A stretch of 64,000 nt of DNA, taken from assembly GCA_000773965.1 (NCBI GenBank), contig JRUP01000008.1, positions 264,740-328,739 on the forward strand, in the 5' to 3' direction. The notes beneath the pieces are model-generated. The model saw only the letters and a program-made list of their open reading frames with translations, had not been told where the DNA came from and did no database searches. The stretch is from Enterobacter cancerogenus. GTDB taxonomy: Bacteria > Pseudomonadota > Gammaproteobacteria > Enterobacterales > Enterobacteriaceae. The translations under genes and the position numbers were made by a program. Of this stretch, positions 34,498-43,875 are shown one piece after another (the first letter of the stretch is position 1; the number at the start of each line of letters is the position of its first letter).

Positions 34498-34519
34498 CCC
34501 GGCATTAGCCGGGTTTTTT
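34498..34519 (+). terminator. Terminator after the adhesin gene
   Basis: CCCGGC/GCCGGG stem with ATTA loop followed by T6, 42 bases after the adhesin stop. Confidence 0.85.
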
Positions 34520-34605
34520 ATCGCGAAACTTGCATAGTAAACGATTGCGCCAGAAACTATTCTCTCCCTAATCCTGATTCGCACGGAAGAGAAAGGAATG
34601 GCGTT

Positions 34606-36000
34606 ATGACGCAGAATGGCATCCCAGCTAACCGAACCTTGCTGCTCGCGCTGCTGGTCGCAGTCACCTTCTTTATGGAAAACCTTGACGCCACCGTCAT
34701 TACCACCGCGATTCCCCAAATGGCACGCGATTTCGCCGCCAGCCCGGTGGCGCTTAACGTCGGCGTCAGCGCATATTTGTTAGCCGTGGCGGTGGGTATC
34801 CCCATGAGTGGCTGGCTGGCGGAGCGCTTCGGTGCGCGCAACGTTTTTGCCTGTGCCATTCTGATTTTTACTGTGGCGTCGATACTGTGCGGGCTCAGCG
34901 ACACCTTGTGGATGTTCGCATTGAGCCGCGTTTTGCAGGGAATTGGCGGCGCGATGATGGTGCCAGTAGGACGCATGGTGGTGCTGCGTGTGACAGAAAA
35001 AAAGGACATGGTGAAAACCATCGCCTTTATTACCTGGCCAGGATTGATTGCCCCGGTACTCGGTCCACCGCTCGGTGGCCTGATAGTGACTTATGGACAT
35101 TGGCCCTGGATCTTCTGGCTCAATATCCCACTCGGCATTATCGCCATTATTGCGACCGTTTATCTGGTGCCCCAATTCAAAGCACAGCAAACACGTCCAT
35201 TTGATGTGCGCGGATTTGTGCTGACCGCTACCGCCTGTACCGCGCTCATTATCTCTTTGGAAGCGCTAGGGCAAATGTACCTTAATCTCGGTATTCCATT
35301 GCTGTTACTTGGCGTGTTATGTAGCGTTCTGGCCTATCGCCATAGCTTCAGCCATCCACAACCGCTGCTGCCGTTCAGTGCCATGACCATTAATACCTTC
35401 CGAAATGCTGTTGTCGGCGGTTCACTTTTTCGTGCTTCAATAAACGCCGTGCCGTTTCTGCTTCCTCTGCTATTCCAGCTTGGCTTTGGCTGGAGTGCTG
35501 CGCAGGCAGGCGCCATGGTGCTGTGGGTATTTGCCGGTAATCTGGCGATGAAACCGGCCACCACCTGGTTGATGAAACGCTTCGGCTTCCGACGGGTATT
35601 GATGGTAAACGGCGTCATCAGCCTGGCAGCGATGTTAGGGTGCTTGCTACTCAGCCCTTCACTCGGCTACTTCGCGATTGCCGCCATTCTGTTTATTGGC
35701 GGATTGTCGCGCTCGCTGCAGTTCAGTTGTTACAACAGCTTAGGGTTTGCCGATGTACCCCAGGCCAAAATGAGTGACGCCTCTGTGGTGTTTAGTATCT
35801 TCTTCCAGTTCAGCATGAGCGCCGGCATTGCACTTGCCGCCCTGTTCTTACGCGGAGCCATGCTGTGGCACGAGCATGCAACCATTAAGCAGAATGACAT
35901 TCATATCGCTTTCGCGGGTGTAGCTTTGCTGGTGCTGATGTCCTTGTTTGATGTCTGGCGGCTGGAGAAAAATGCCGGAGCACAGGTGCTGAGTCGTTAA
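34606..36000 (+). CDS. DHA2-family MFS transporter
   Basis: A 464-residue inner-membrane protein with about 14 hydrophobic segments. MENLDATVITTAIPQMARDF, GWLAERFGARNVF and VLGPPLGGLIVTYGHWPWIFWLN are the DHA2 (EmrB/QacA, MdtD-like) landmarks. Probably a proton-driven exporter; no HlyD partner is encoded beside it. It separates the broken adhesin gene from the fimbrial operon. The frame starts at ATG 34606 after GAGAAAGGAA. Confidence 0.9.
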   Translation: MTQNGIPANRTLLLALLVAVTFFMENLDATVITTAIPQMARDFAASPVALNVGVSAYLLAVAVGIPMSGWLAERFGARNVFACAILIFTVASILCGLSDTLWMFALSRVLQGIGGAMMVPVGRMVVLRVTEKKDMVKTIAFITWPGLIAPVLGPPLGGLIVTYGHWPWIFWLNIPLGIIAIIATVYLVPQFKAQQTRPFDVRGFVLTATACTALIISLEALGQMYLNLGIPLLLLGVLCSVLAYRHSFSHPQPLLPFSAMTINTFRNAVVGGSLFRASINAVPFLLPLLFQLGFGWSAAQAGAMVLWVFAGNLAMKPATTWLMKRFGFRRVLMVNGVISLAAMLGCLLLSPSLGYFAIAAILFIGGLSRSLQFSCYNSLGFADVPQAKMSDASVVFSIFFQFSMSAGIALAALFLRGAMLWHEHATIKQNDIHIAFAGVALLVLMSLFDVWRLEKNAGAQVLSR

Positions 36001-36534
36001 CAATAAAACTGCCTGCGCGGATAATGCGTGGGCGGCTTTATTCATGGCTAGCTCATCAGGAGAATCATGGCTTATTAATAAGTATCATTAACTGTTCTCG
36101 TAATATTTCCGACGCTGCTCACATTAACCGCTATCTTGCGATGTTATAGTTTTCAGCAATTGGATCGATAGGTTATTCAGATTAAAATACCGACATCCTG
36201 TTTCCTCTATCCTTTTATCACTTCATTTGTAATACATCCCTGACAAATAGCCCATTCACTCACTACATCATCAGAAAATAAATCTTATTTTCATCAGATT
36301 GCTCGCTATTCATAATACCTTCCAACGACGCCAATAAAAAGAATCATAAGGCTGAGCGAAAATGAATCGTGCAGTTTATAACCTGCATATTCAAGGAGCA
36401 CCTGATAGCAGTGTGCAAATACTGACACTTCGTCAATATAAAGGCGTAATGCATCGCTTACACCTCTGATGAAGCATCAGTGAATACCATGTTTTAAATA
36501 TAAAAACATCGGCAAACAAAATGGAAGATATTAA
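36001..36534. promoter_or_regulatory. 534-base AT-rich region upstream of the fimbrial operon
   Basis: No supported gene. Its AT-rich stretches and length are typical of H-NS-silenced fimbrial promoters. I saw no invertible-element inverted repeats of the fimS/mrp type by eye. Confidence 0.35.
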
Positions 36535-37074
36535 ATGAAAAAGTGTATTATCGCCCTGTCCGTATTAAGCCTGTTTACTGCTTCCTCTGTCTACGCTGCA
36601 GGAAACACAGGTAAAGTGACTTTCACCGGTTCTATCATTGATTCTCCGTGTTCTATTGCCCCAGGATCATTAGATCAAACTGTATCGCTGGGTGCCATTT
36701 CTAACGTGCTGCTGGCAGACAGTGGCAACACGGGTAGCTCAACCCCTCAGATTTTTAAAATCGAACTGGAAGATTGTGTTATCGCCACTGCCGGTACGAA
36801 TGACAAAGTGACTGCACGCTTCACCGGTGCAACCTCTTCCTATGATCCAGAAAGCCTTGCGTTGACCGGCGGTACCGCACGAGGTGCATCAATCCAGATG
36901 TTCACCAATGACGGTGAGAAAGTGAAAATTAATACCCCAACTGCCGCCCAGCAAGTATTCAACGGCAGCAATACCCTGACCTTCACCGCCAATGTTAAGG
37001 GTGGTGGATCTACTGCAACCATCGTTCCCGGCACATTCCAGGTGCCTGCGAACTTTGTGCTGAGCTACAACTAA
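36535..37074 (+). CDS. Major fimbrial subunit (type 1/Mrp-like pilin)
   Basis: 179 residues. Signal peptide IIALSVLSLFTASSVYAA; mature start with a donor strand (NTGKVTFTGSIIDSPCSIAP), a Cys pair (SPCSI and LEDCVI), and a C-terminal penultimate Tyr (NFVLSYN) required for chaperone recognition. A terminator-like hairpin 20 bases after the stop would keep this subunit in excess over the downstream genes. Confidence 0.93.
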   Translation: MKKCIIALSVLSLFTASSVYAAGNTGKVTFTGSIIDSPCSIAPGSLDQTVSLGAISNVLLADSGNTGSSTPQIFKIELEDCVIATAGTNDKVTARFTGATSSYDPESLALTGGTARGASIQMFTNDGEKVKINTPTAAQQVFNGSNTLTFTANVKGGGSTATIVPGTFQVPANFVLSYN

Positions 37075-37094
37075 TCGGCCATTTCTCTCCCCTT

Positions 37095-37124
37095 AACCTG
37101 CGGCGATTTTGTCGCAGGTTTTTT
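37095..37124 (+). terminator. Attenuating terminator after the major pilin gene
   Basis: AACCTGCG/CGCAGGTT perfect 8-bp stem, 10-base loop, then a T run. Its position inside a chaperone-usher operon fits partial termination. Confidence 0.85.
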
Positions 37125-37150
37125 CAACTGGATAAACTGGGAACGAATCT

Positions 37151-37699
37151 TTGAAGCGTATGATTTCAAGTAGTTTTAAACCCGTGATTCTACTGACCAT
37201 CATACATATATCGATGCTGGCGAAATGTGCCTTTGCCGCGGGTGAAAGTATCTCACAAGTGCACATTACTGGGTCCATTGTTGGAGCCGCTTGCAGTATT
37301 AGTTTAGGTTCGCCCGACCAGACGATAAATATCGGAAACCATCCCGTTAGCGAAATGATAAAAGTAGGTCGTGGGCCAAACCACTTCTTCTCAATCGCTT
37401 TATTAGGTTGCATGTTGTATGAAAATGACACACAGCAATCTGAAATAACCAGCATGAAACTCATGTTTGATGGTGAAGAAGATGGAGGTCATTTCAAAGT
37501 ATCAGGATCTGCAAAAGGCATCGCGATGATGATTAGCGATCATCATGGGAATCTGGCCTTTCCTGGAAAGCATCTGAGTCAGAGCAACGTAAACCGTGAT
37601 CTGCAATTTAACTATCGGCTAAACCTGATTGGTAACAAGGACGTCATTCGCTCAGGCGATCTGCATTTAACGCTTCGTTTTAGAATAGATTACAATTAA
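37151..37699 (+). CDS. Fimbrial subunit (MrpB-like position)
   Basis: 182 residues if started at the TTG (37151); an ATG at 37160 would remove three residues and is equally possible. Signal peptide (PVILLTIIHISMLAKCAFA), donor strand SQVHITGSIVGAACSI, second Cys in IALLGCML and C-terminal RFRIDYN. Its place between major pilin and usher equals MrpB, a termination or minor subunit. Confidence 0.87.
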   Translation: MKRMISSSFKPVILLTIIHISMLAKCAFAAGESISQVHITGSIVGAACSISLGSPDQTINIGNHPVSEMIKVGRGPNHFFSIALLGCMLYENDTQQSEITSMKLMFDGEEDGGHFKVSGSAKGIAMMISDHHGNLAFPGKHLSQSNVNRDLQFNYRLNLIGNKDVIRSGDLHLTLRFRIDYN

Positions 37700-37713
37700 A
37701 AAGGAAAACTATT

Positions 37714-40227
37714 ATGCTGATGCGCTTTTTTTGGCATGTTGCTGCCATTTCATTAATAAGCATATTAGTGTTTTTTTCCTGTATCCTGGGAGCGAGAATC
37801 ACGCTCGCTGGCTCAGACATTCAGTTCAATACTGATGTGCTGGATCTTAAAGATCGTAGCAACATCGACATTAGCCAGTTTGCACGTAAGGGATTTATTT
37901 TACCTGGTGCATATACTCTCGCAATAAACATCAATTCAATCACGCTGCCAGAACGCGTGGTCAATTTCTATGCCTCTGAAGAAAACGAAAATGAAACCTT
38001 AGCCTGTATCACTCAGGAACTCATTCCTCTTCTGGGTTTGAAGGATAAGTTCTCCTCGCAGCTTCAATGGTGGCATCACGGGGAATGCTTGAATCTGAAC
38101 AGTGTTGCAGGGATGTCAACGCGAGCTGATTTAGGTAAATCAACGTTACTGATCAACATTCCTCAAGCTTTTTTGGAATATAGCAGTTCTTCATGGGATC
38201 CCCCCGCACGATGGGAAGAAGGCATAGCGGGTGCGCTGTTTGACTATAACCTCAATTTTCAGACCATTAAGCAAAATGCGGTAGGCAGTAAAAGTCATAC
38301 AAATTTATCGGGTAATGGCACGACCGGTGCCAATCTGGGTGCCTGGCGCGTACGTGCGGATTGGCAGGGTCGATATGACCATCAATCTGCAGGTGGCGGC
38401 GCACAAACTCCGCAGAACTGGGACTGGAATCGGTTTTATGCGTTTAGGGCAATAAAAAGACTGGGTGCCAAATTAACGCTGGGCGAAGACTATCTGAACT
38501 CATCGATTTTCGATGGCTTTCGTTTCACGGGTTTTAGTCTGGCGACAGATGACAACATGCTGCCCCCGAACCTACGCGGCTATGCTCCTGAGATCAGTGG
38601 TGTGGCGAAAAGTAACGCCAAAGTCATCATCAGCCAGCAGGGTCGCGTCATTAAAGAGGTGCAAGTAGCGGCAGGCCCTTACCGCATTCAGGACCTTGAT
38701 AGCGCCGTTTCCGGCAATCTGGATGTTCGCATTGAAGAACAGGATGGCAATATTGAACAATTTCAGGTCAATACAGCGACTATCCCTTACCTGACCCGCC
38801 CAGGACAGATTAGATACAAGTCCTCAATAGGCAGACCTTCAAATTTCGCACATCACACTGAAGGGCCACTCTTCGCGACGGGCGAACTCTCATGGGGAAT
38901 CAGTAATGGTTGGTCCCTGTACACCGGTGGAATGGGCGGTGGTGACTACCATGCCCTGTCTCTTGGCGTCGGCCGGGATTTACTTGCACTGGGCGCAATT
39001 TCCACAGATGTCACTGTCTCAAATTTAAAAGACCATAACCGTGACACGCAGAGAGGCAATGCCTGGCGCGCAAGTTATGCCAAACGATTCGAGGATACAG
39101 GTAGCCAGGTATCATTCGCTGGCTATCGTTTTTCGGATGATGGTTTTCGTTCGATGGGAGATTACCTCAATGGTTTAAAAGGTAATGTCGATAACGGGCG
39201 CAGCAAAGAAATGTATACGGTTTCTTTGAACCAGCAATTTGAATCGCTAAACCTTGCCACTTATCTCAATTACAACCATCAGACGTATTGGAATCAGCAG
39301 GCAAATGACCGCTATGACTTCTCATTGTCAAAAAACATGGATTTGATGAAGTTTAAAAATGTCAGCCTGTCATTAACTGCATATCGAAGCGCATTGGGTC
39401 AAAACAATGACAAAGGCGTATATATGTCATTATCACTACCTTGGGGGCAATCTGGCACCGCCAGTTACAATAACTCTTACTCAAAAGGTAATAACCTCAA
39501 TAGCGTGAGTTATTATGATCGTATTGGTGATGCTGATTCCTATCAGATTAGTGCTGGCGTGGCTAACAGTGATGCTGATATCGGAGGTTACTACACGCAC
39601 AAAGGCAGCCTCGCCCAATTAAACACGTCAGTGAGTTACCGTGAGAGTCAATATCAAGCATTAGGTGTGTCACTGCAAGGCGGTGCAACCCTCACTCCAA
39701 ATGGTGGCGCATTTCACAGTAGCAGCGTTGCGGGTAGAACACGTATGTTAGTTGATACCGATGGCGTTGCAGGTGTGCCTGTTTCCGGCTACGGTCACTC
39801 GATCAACACCAACTATTTTGGTAAAGCCGTTATTACGGATATCAATAGTTATTATCGTAATAGTATCCGAATCAACCTCGATAAATTAGCTGATGACATT
39901 GAGGTAATGAAATCCGTTTCACAAGGTACTTTAACTGAAGGTGCTATTGGCTACCGCACGTTCAATGTTACCCATGGTGGAAAAGCCATTGCCACGGTCC
40001 GTCTTGAAGATGGTTCAGCACCGCCTTTTGGTGCAAGCGTATTTAATCTGAAAAATCAGGAAACCGGCATTATCAACGATGATGGCAATGTCTATTTGAG
40101 CGGTATTCAGCCTGGCGAAGCGATGACGGTGCGCTGGAACAATGCCGATCAGTGCACCATAACGCCTCCACTGAATCTAACCAATGAAATAACCACAAAC
40201 TTACTGCTTCCTTGCATTAAAGTTTAA
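37714..40227 (+). CDS. Fimbrial outer-membrane usher
   Basis: An 837-residue FimD/PapC-family usher. Hydrophobic signal (ISLISILVFFSCILGARITLA), PapC_N domain (IQFNTDVLDLKDRSNIDISQFARKG), beta-barrel with plug region (DDNMLPPNLRGYAPEISGVAKSNAKVII) and C-terminal domains ending with two cysteines (NADQCTITPP and LLLPCIKV). It assembles and secretes the pilus. Starts 14 bases after the preceding gene with AAAGGA. Confidence 0.93.
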   Translation: MLMRFFWHVAAISLISILVFFSCILGARITLAGSDIQFNTDVLDLKDRSNIDISQFARKGFILPGAYTLAININSITLPERVVNFYASEENENETLACITQELIPLLGLKDKFSSQLQWWHHGECLNLNSVAGMSTRADLGKSTLLINIPQAFLEYSSSSWDPPARWEEGIAGALFDYNLNFQTIKQNAVGSKSHTNLSGNGTTGANLGAWRVRADWQGRYDHQSAGGGAQTPQNWDWNRFYAFRAIKRLGAKLTLGEDYLNSSIFDGFRFTGFSLATDDNMLPPNLRGYAPEISGVAKSNAKVIISQQGRVIKEVQVAAGPYRIQDLDSAVSGNLDVRIEEQDGNIEQFQVNTATIPYLTRPGQIRYKSSIGRPSNFAHHTEGPLFATGELSWGISNGWSLYTGGMGGGDYHALSLGVGRDLLALGAISTDVTVSNLKDHNRDTQRGNAWRASYAKRFEDTGSQVSFAGYRFSDDGFRSMGDYLNGLKGNVDNGRSKEMYTVSLNQQFESLNLATYLNYNHQTYWNQQANDRYDFSLSKNMDLMKFKNVSLSLTAYRSALGQNNDKGVYMSLSLPWGQSGTASYNNSYSKGNNLNSVSYYDRIGDADSYQISAGVANSDADIGGYYTHKGSLAQLNTSVSYRESQYQALGVSLQGGATLTPNGGAFHSSSVAGRTRMLVDTDGVAGVPVSGYGHSINTNYFGKAVITDINSYYRNSIRINLDKLADDIEVMKSVSQGTLTEGAIGYRTFNVTHGGKAIATVRLEDGSAPPFGASVFNLKNQETGIINDDGNVYLSGIQPGEAMTVRWNNADQCTITPPLNLTNEITTNLLLPCIKV

Positions 40228-40278
40228 TCAAGAAATCACTTATAAATATTACATTTAATAATTAAGAGATGAATTCTC

Positions 40279-41049
40279 ATGAAAAAAATAACATTGAAAA
40301 AAGCAGACATTATCACAATAACACTCAATACTGGCGTTCAATCTGCCGTTGCAGCTGTCTCTCTTGACCGAACGCGAGTCATCTATCCGGGTTCAGAAAA
40401 ATCAGTCAGTTTAACAGTCAGTAATAAAAATGAATCACTGCCTTATCTCGCCCAGGGCTGGCTTGAAAATGATAAGGATGAAAAACTTGAAAATAACACG
40501 CCTTTCATCGTGGTTCCTCCCATTCAACGCATCGAACCGAAAGAAGAAAGCCAGGTCAAAATTCAGGCTTTAACCTCCTCTGAGGCATTTAAACATCTTC
40601 CTGGTGATCGTGAGTCGCTCTTTTATTTTAATTTAAGAGAGATTCCACCTAAAAGTGACAAACCCAATGTCCTGCAGATTGCATTACAGACACGAATCAA
40701 ATTTTTCTATCGTCCGGCAGATTTAGCCGAAGCCGCTGCGGCACAGCATGCAACGCCTTTTCAGGAAAAAATGACATTACTAAAATCAGGGGACAAATAT
40801 ACAGTTAAAAACCCTACCCCTTATTACATTACACTGATTGGTGCGAGCGCAAAAAAAGAAGGCAACGTTATCAAAGGATTCGAATCTATCATGATCCCTC
40901 CGTTCAGCCAGGCTCCATTGGGAGGGAGTGCATCCTCATTGGGTAAAAGCCCTGTTTTAGTTTACGTGAATGATTACGGTGGCCAGCCCTCGCTAATATT
41001 TAGCTGTAAGGGGAGTGAATGTCATGTGGATCCTCAGAATAATGGATAA
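40279..41049 (+). CDS. Periplasmic fimbrial chaperone
   Basis: A 256-residue PapD-type chaperone. The Arg in SLDRTRVIYPG and the Lys in LQTRIKFFYRPA are the pilin C-terminus anchor residues; LPGDRESLFYFNLREIPPK is the family signature. The N-terminal leader (LKKADIITITLNTGVQSAVAA) is less hydrophobic than normal for a Sec signal, worth noting. It delivers pilins to the usher encoded upstream. Confidence 0.92.
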   Translation: MKKITLKKADIITITLNTGVQSAVAAVSLDRTRVIYPGSEKSVSLTVSNKNESLPYLAQGWLENDKDEKLENNTPFIVVPPIQRIEPKEESQVKIQALTSSEAFKHLPGDRESLFYFNLREIPPKSDKPNVLQIALQTRIKFFYRPADLAEAAAAQHATPFQEKMTLLKSGDKYTVKNPTPYYITLIGASAKKEGNVIKGFESIMIPPFSQAPLGGSASSLGKSPVLVYVNDYGGQPSLIFSCKGSECHVDPQNNG

Positions 41050-41055
41050 CCGGAC

Positions 41056-41682
41056 ATGCTGAACAAGAGAATAAAATTAATGATGAAGAAACTCGCCCGT
41101 AAGTGCATAGTATCACGCATATACGTTTCCGTTGTGGCCATGCTATTTTCACCACTGGCCATAGCGGTATTTAAAAATGGCGCACTTGAGAGCCACTTTG
41201 GTGTATTACGTGTTTATGGGACGTTGACTGAAAGCGCATGCTATTTAGATATGCATTCAGCCGATCAGTCGATTAATTTAGGTAATATTACGACCGCAAA
41301 CTTCCATAATGTTGGTGATCAGGGGCCATTAATTCCTGTGTCACTAAAATTACATGATTGTTTGCGTCCTGCTTCAGACCCTCAACGGGAAAGGGATAAT
41401 GTCGCCTGGAGCGCACATCAACCGGCGGTGTCATTTTCTTTCACTGGCGTAGAGGATGCTGCTAACCCGCAGCTTTTCCAGGCTCAGGGCGTTAAGGGTA
41501 TTGGTTTGCGTTTGAAAGACGCATCATTCAATAACGTTATTATTGGTCAACGAGGAAAGCCAGTGTTATTGCGACCTGATGATAGCCAGATCGTATATTA
41601 TATTACTACGGAACGTACCCGAGGTGAATTAAGTGCTGGCAATTACTCTGCCAATATAAACTTCAGGCTGTGCTATGAATAG
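41056..41682 (+). CDS. Minor fimbrial subunit
   Basis: 208 residues with a long N-terminal leader (VSVVAMLFSPLAIA), pilin features GVLRVYGTLTESACYLDM, second Cys in LKLHDCLRP, and the C-terminal INFRLCYE containing the penultimate Tyr. An internal ATG (41095, MMKKLARK region) could be the real start. Similar to the MrpE/F-type minor subunits by position; the gene end overlaps the next by 8 bases. Confidence 0.87.
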   Translation: MLNKRIKLMMKKLARKCIVSRIYVSVVAMLFSPLAIAVFKNGALESHFGVLRVYGTLTESACYLDMHSADQSINLGNITTANFHNVGDQGPLIPVSLKLHDCLRPASDPQRERDNVAWSAHQPAVSFSFTGVEDAANPQLFQAQGVKGIGLRLKDASFNNVIIGQRGKPVLLRPDDSQIVYYITTERTRGELSAGNYSANINFRLCYE

Positions 41683-42175
41683 TAAGATTACACCATTTGC
41701 AACCACCTGTGTTGCTATATGCTTAATGAGCCTGCCCCCGATCAATTCTGTATATGCTTTTTCTGTGAGGGCTACCGTTAAAGTCAAAGTCCTCGCGCCT
41801 CCCTGTGATCTTAACAAAGGAAACGACATTGCTGTCGATTTCGGCAAAGGAATTCTCGCGTCGACGATTAACGGGAAAAATTATGAAAGAACGCTATCTT
41901 ACACACTTGAATGCCCTGCAACGGTGTCAAAACTGCTAAAAATGCAGTTTTCAGGTACGGGGGCTGCATTTAACTCAACCCTATTGAGTACCAACAAGAA
42001 TAACCTGGGCATTGAGATCAAATATGACGGCGTTAAGGTGCCCGTTAATGATTGGTTCAACTTTACCTATCCTGACCAACCTGTTTTAACAGCTGTCTTA
42101 GTGAGAAACAGTACGGGTGGGATTAGCCTGGGATCATTCTCTGCGACAGCAATGCTGACGGTTGAATATCAATAA
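41675..42175 (+). CDS. Minor fimbrial subunit, last gene of operon
   Basis: 166 residues; signal peptide (VAICLMSLPPINSVYA), SVRATVKVKVLAPPCDL donor strand and first Cys, second Cys in SYTLECPAT, C-terminal LTVEYQ. The product resembles MrpG-type adaptor pilins. In Mrp operons the adhesin mrpH follows here; in this window that gene is instead found 8 kb upstream and out of frame. Confidence 0.87.
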   Translation: MNSKITPFATTCVAICLMSLPPINSVYAFSVRATVKVKVLAPPCDLNKGNDIAVDFGKGILASTINGKNYERTLSYTLECPATVSKLLKMQFSGTGAAFNSTLLSTNKNNLGIEIKYDGVKVPVNDWFNFTYPDQPVLTAVLVRNSTGGISLGSFSATAMLTVEYQ

Positions 42176-42216
42176 ATGTTATTTAGTGGTGAGGAGCACT
42201 CACTCGGTCCGCTTCA

Positions 42217-42244
42217 AGGAATGCTGCATAATCGCAGCATTCCT
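42217..42244. terminator. Bidirectional terminator hairpin
   Basis: Perfect 11-bp stem AGGAATGCTGC/GCAGCATTCCT with a 6-base loop, between the convergent fimbrial operon and RpiR-type gene. Confidence 0.75.
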
Positions 42245-42262
42245 ATGTCAGCAATCTACGCG

Positions 42263-43216
42263 CTAAAATGACCTAAGCGCCGTTTCCAGCCGATCCAGCG
42301 CGCAGAGAATGCCATAGCTGCGCGCCTGCTGATCATCGGGCAGCGGCAACCAAATGTCGGCCTGACTCGCCAGATCCAGCTTAGTTGGACAAACGGCAAT
42401 CACCGGCGTTTTTTGAATATGTGCATGATGCACCGCGCTGAGCACGCTGCTGTTCACCGCATCCGGCGCGAGGATCAGTAGTAAATCTTCCGGCTGCAAT
42501 CGGCTCAGCGTCATACGCAGCAGGTTATCGTCCTGGATCCATGCCAGCGCCAGACCTGTCGCCGTTAATCGCTGGTGTACTTCAGCCACCAGCGGCGTAG
42601 TCTGCCCTGCCGCACCAATCAACAACACGCTGCGAGCTTTACGTAACATTCGTGCCGCCCGCTCCCAGGTCGCGGTTTCAGCCAATGACCACTGCTGGGC
42701 TAACGCCTGATGAATCACCTCCAGCTGCGGAATACCCTGCACGTTTGACGCTGAAGGCACCGAACTGGCCCTGGCCAGCCGCATACGCAATTCGCGAATA
42801 TCTTCACAACCCACAGAACGGGCAAAACGGGTGATGGTGGCAGCACTGACTTCGGCGCGTCCGGCTAATTGCTCGATCGTAGCCGATGCGGCAAACGCGA
42901 TATCGTTAAGGATCGCCAGCGCCACACGATTTTCCTGCTGGCTCAGCGATGACTGGCGCTGCCGGATGACATCGATAAATGCCCCTTCCTGCTGTCCTGC
43001 TTTGCGCACCTGATGCAGGAAATCATCCAGATCGCGACAGCCCGCTGAAGCGGCAAAACGGTGCAACACATCCGTGCTGACGCCAGCCTGCTTAGCCAGA
43101 CTCTCCATTGTCGCCTGCGTGCTGACGTGCAGGTTTTCCAGAATAAAACGCGCCAGCTTAGATTCCGGCGCATCCGCGCGTGCCGACTGCTGCCGCAGTT
43201 GCCAGACAATATCCAT
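42263..43216 (-). CDS. RpiR-family regulator with two HTH domains and a SIS domain
   Basis: 317 residues from the ATG at 43216 (GGTGAG upstream). Two HTH_6 units can be read: residues about 15-75 (ATMESLAKQAGVSTDVLHRFAASAGC) and 95-155 (ATIEQLAGRAEVSAATITRFARSVGC). A SIS sugar-phosphate-binding domain follows (SVLLIGAAGQTTPLVAEVHQRL). RpiR proteins usually have one HTH. It is divergent from a cellobiose-type PTS operon with two matching 15-base operators between them. Confidence 0.9.
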   Translation of the reverse strand: MDIVWQLRQQSARADAPESKLARFILENLHVSTQATMESLAKQAGVSTDVLHRFAASAGCRDLDDFLHQVRKAGQQEGAFIDVIRQRQSSLSQQENRVALAILNDIAFAASATIEQLAGRAEVSAATITRFARSVGCEDIRELRMRLARASSVPSASNVQGIPQLEVIHQALAQQWSLAETATWERAARMLRKARSVLLIGAAGQTTPLVAEVHQRLTATGLALAWIQDDNLLRMTLSRLQPEDLLLILAPDAVNSSVLSAVHHAHIQKTPVIAVCPTKLDLASQADIWLPLPDDQQARSYGILCALDRLETALRSF

Positions 43217-43256
43217 CCGCTCACCACATCCTCTCGTTGCGAACACTCATCATGCA

Positions 43257-43271
43257 TGAAAATATTTTTCA
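43257..43271. promoter_or_regulatory. Operator 1 of the RpiR-type regulator
   Basis: TGAAAATATTTTTCA, near-palindromic and the exact reverse complement of the site at 43358-43372. Resembles the TGAAA-N5-TTTCA shape typical of RpiR/MurR binding sites. It lies 41 bases upstream of the regulator's start. Confidence 0.72.
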
Positions 43272-43357
43272 GTGTGAGTTTTTTTTCAGCAATTTCACCA
43301 CTACCAGCGTTAAAAACCGCTTATGTTAACGATAAATTACAGCACCGATCACAGTCA

Positions 43358-43372
43358 TGAAAAATATTTTCA
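43358..43372. promoter_or_regulatory. Operator 2 of the RpiR-type regulator
   Basis: TGAAAAATATTTTCA, the exact reverse complement of operator 1, 101 bases away, nearer the PTS operon. Two copies in opposite orientation, one for each divergent unit, strongly suggest a real regulatory pair. Confidence 0.72.
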
Positions 43373-43508
43373 CAAACAATCACAGCATAAATAATTGATT
43401 TAAAATGTGTAATTATCCATTCATCAGAAAATCATCTGTCCAGAGGGTATTTACACCGTCTCCAACACAGGTCTTTAATGGCCCCGACAAATCACAGGAG
43501 GAAATCAT

Positions 43509-43814
43509 ATGCGTATCGTACTTTGCTGTGCTGCAGGGATGTCCACCAGCATGCTGGTCAACAAAATGCAAAGCGCGGCTCAGGGGCGCGGGCTGACCAT
43601 TGATATCAAAGCGGTGCCGGTAGCGGAATTCGAACGCATCCTGCCGGATGCCGACGTGGTGCTGCTCGGCCCGCAAGTGAAGTTTGAAGCCGCCCGCCTG
43701 ACTGCCATCGCCGCGCCACAAGGCAAAGCTGTCGCCGTCATCGACATGATGGATTACGGCATGATGCGTGGCGAACAGGTGCTGGATACCGCCCTGGCGT
43801 TGCACACCTCGTAA
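43509..43814 (+). CDS. PTS cellobiose-type EIIB
   Basis: 101 residues; phospho-Cys7 in the loop LCCAAGMSTSMLVNKM, characteristic of the lactose/cellobiose/chitobiose EIIB. Phosphorylates a beta-glucoside or related sugar on entry. AGGAGG precedes the ATG. First gene of the operon. Confidence 0.93.
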   Translation: MRIVLCCAAGMSTSMLVNKMQSAAQGRGLTIDIKAVPVAEFERILPDADVVLLGPQVKFEAARLTAIAAPQGKAVAVIDMMDYGMMRGEQVLDTALALHTS

Positions 43815-43875
43815 TACCTCCGTTTTACCCAAATTGACCGAAATAAACACGGCCTTGTGCTGTGGGGGATTCTGC

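Noticed and set aside
36001-36534. Invertible promoter element upstream of the fimbrial operon
   Set aside because: No pair of inverted terminal repeats could be seen and no recombinase gene is adjacent.
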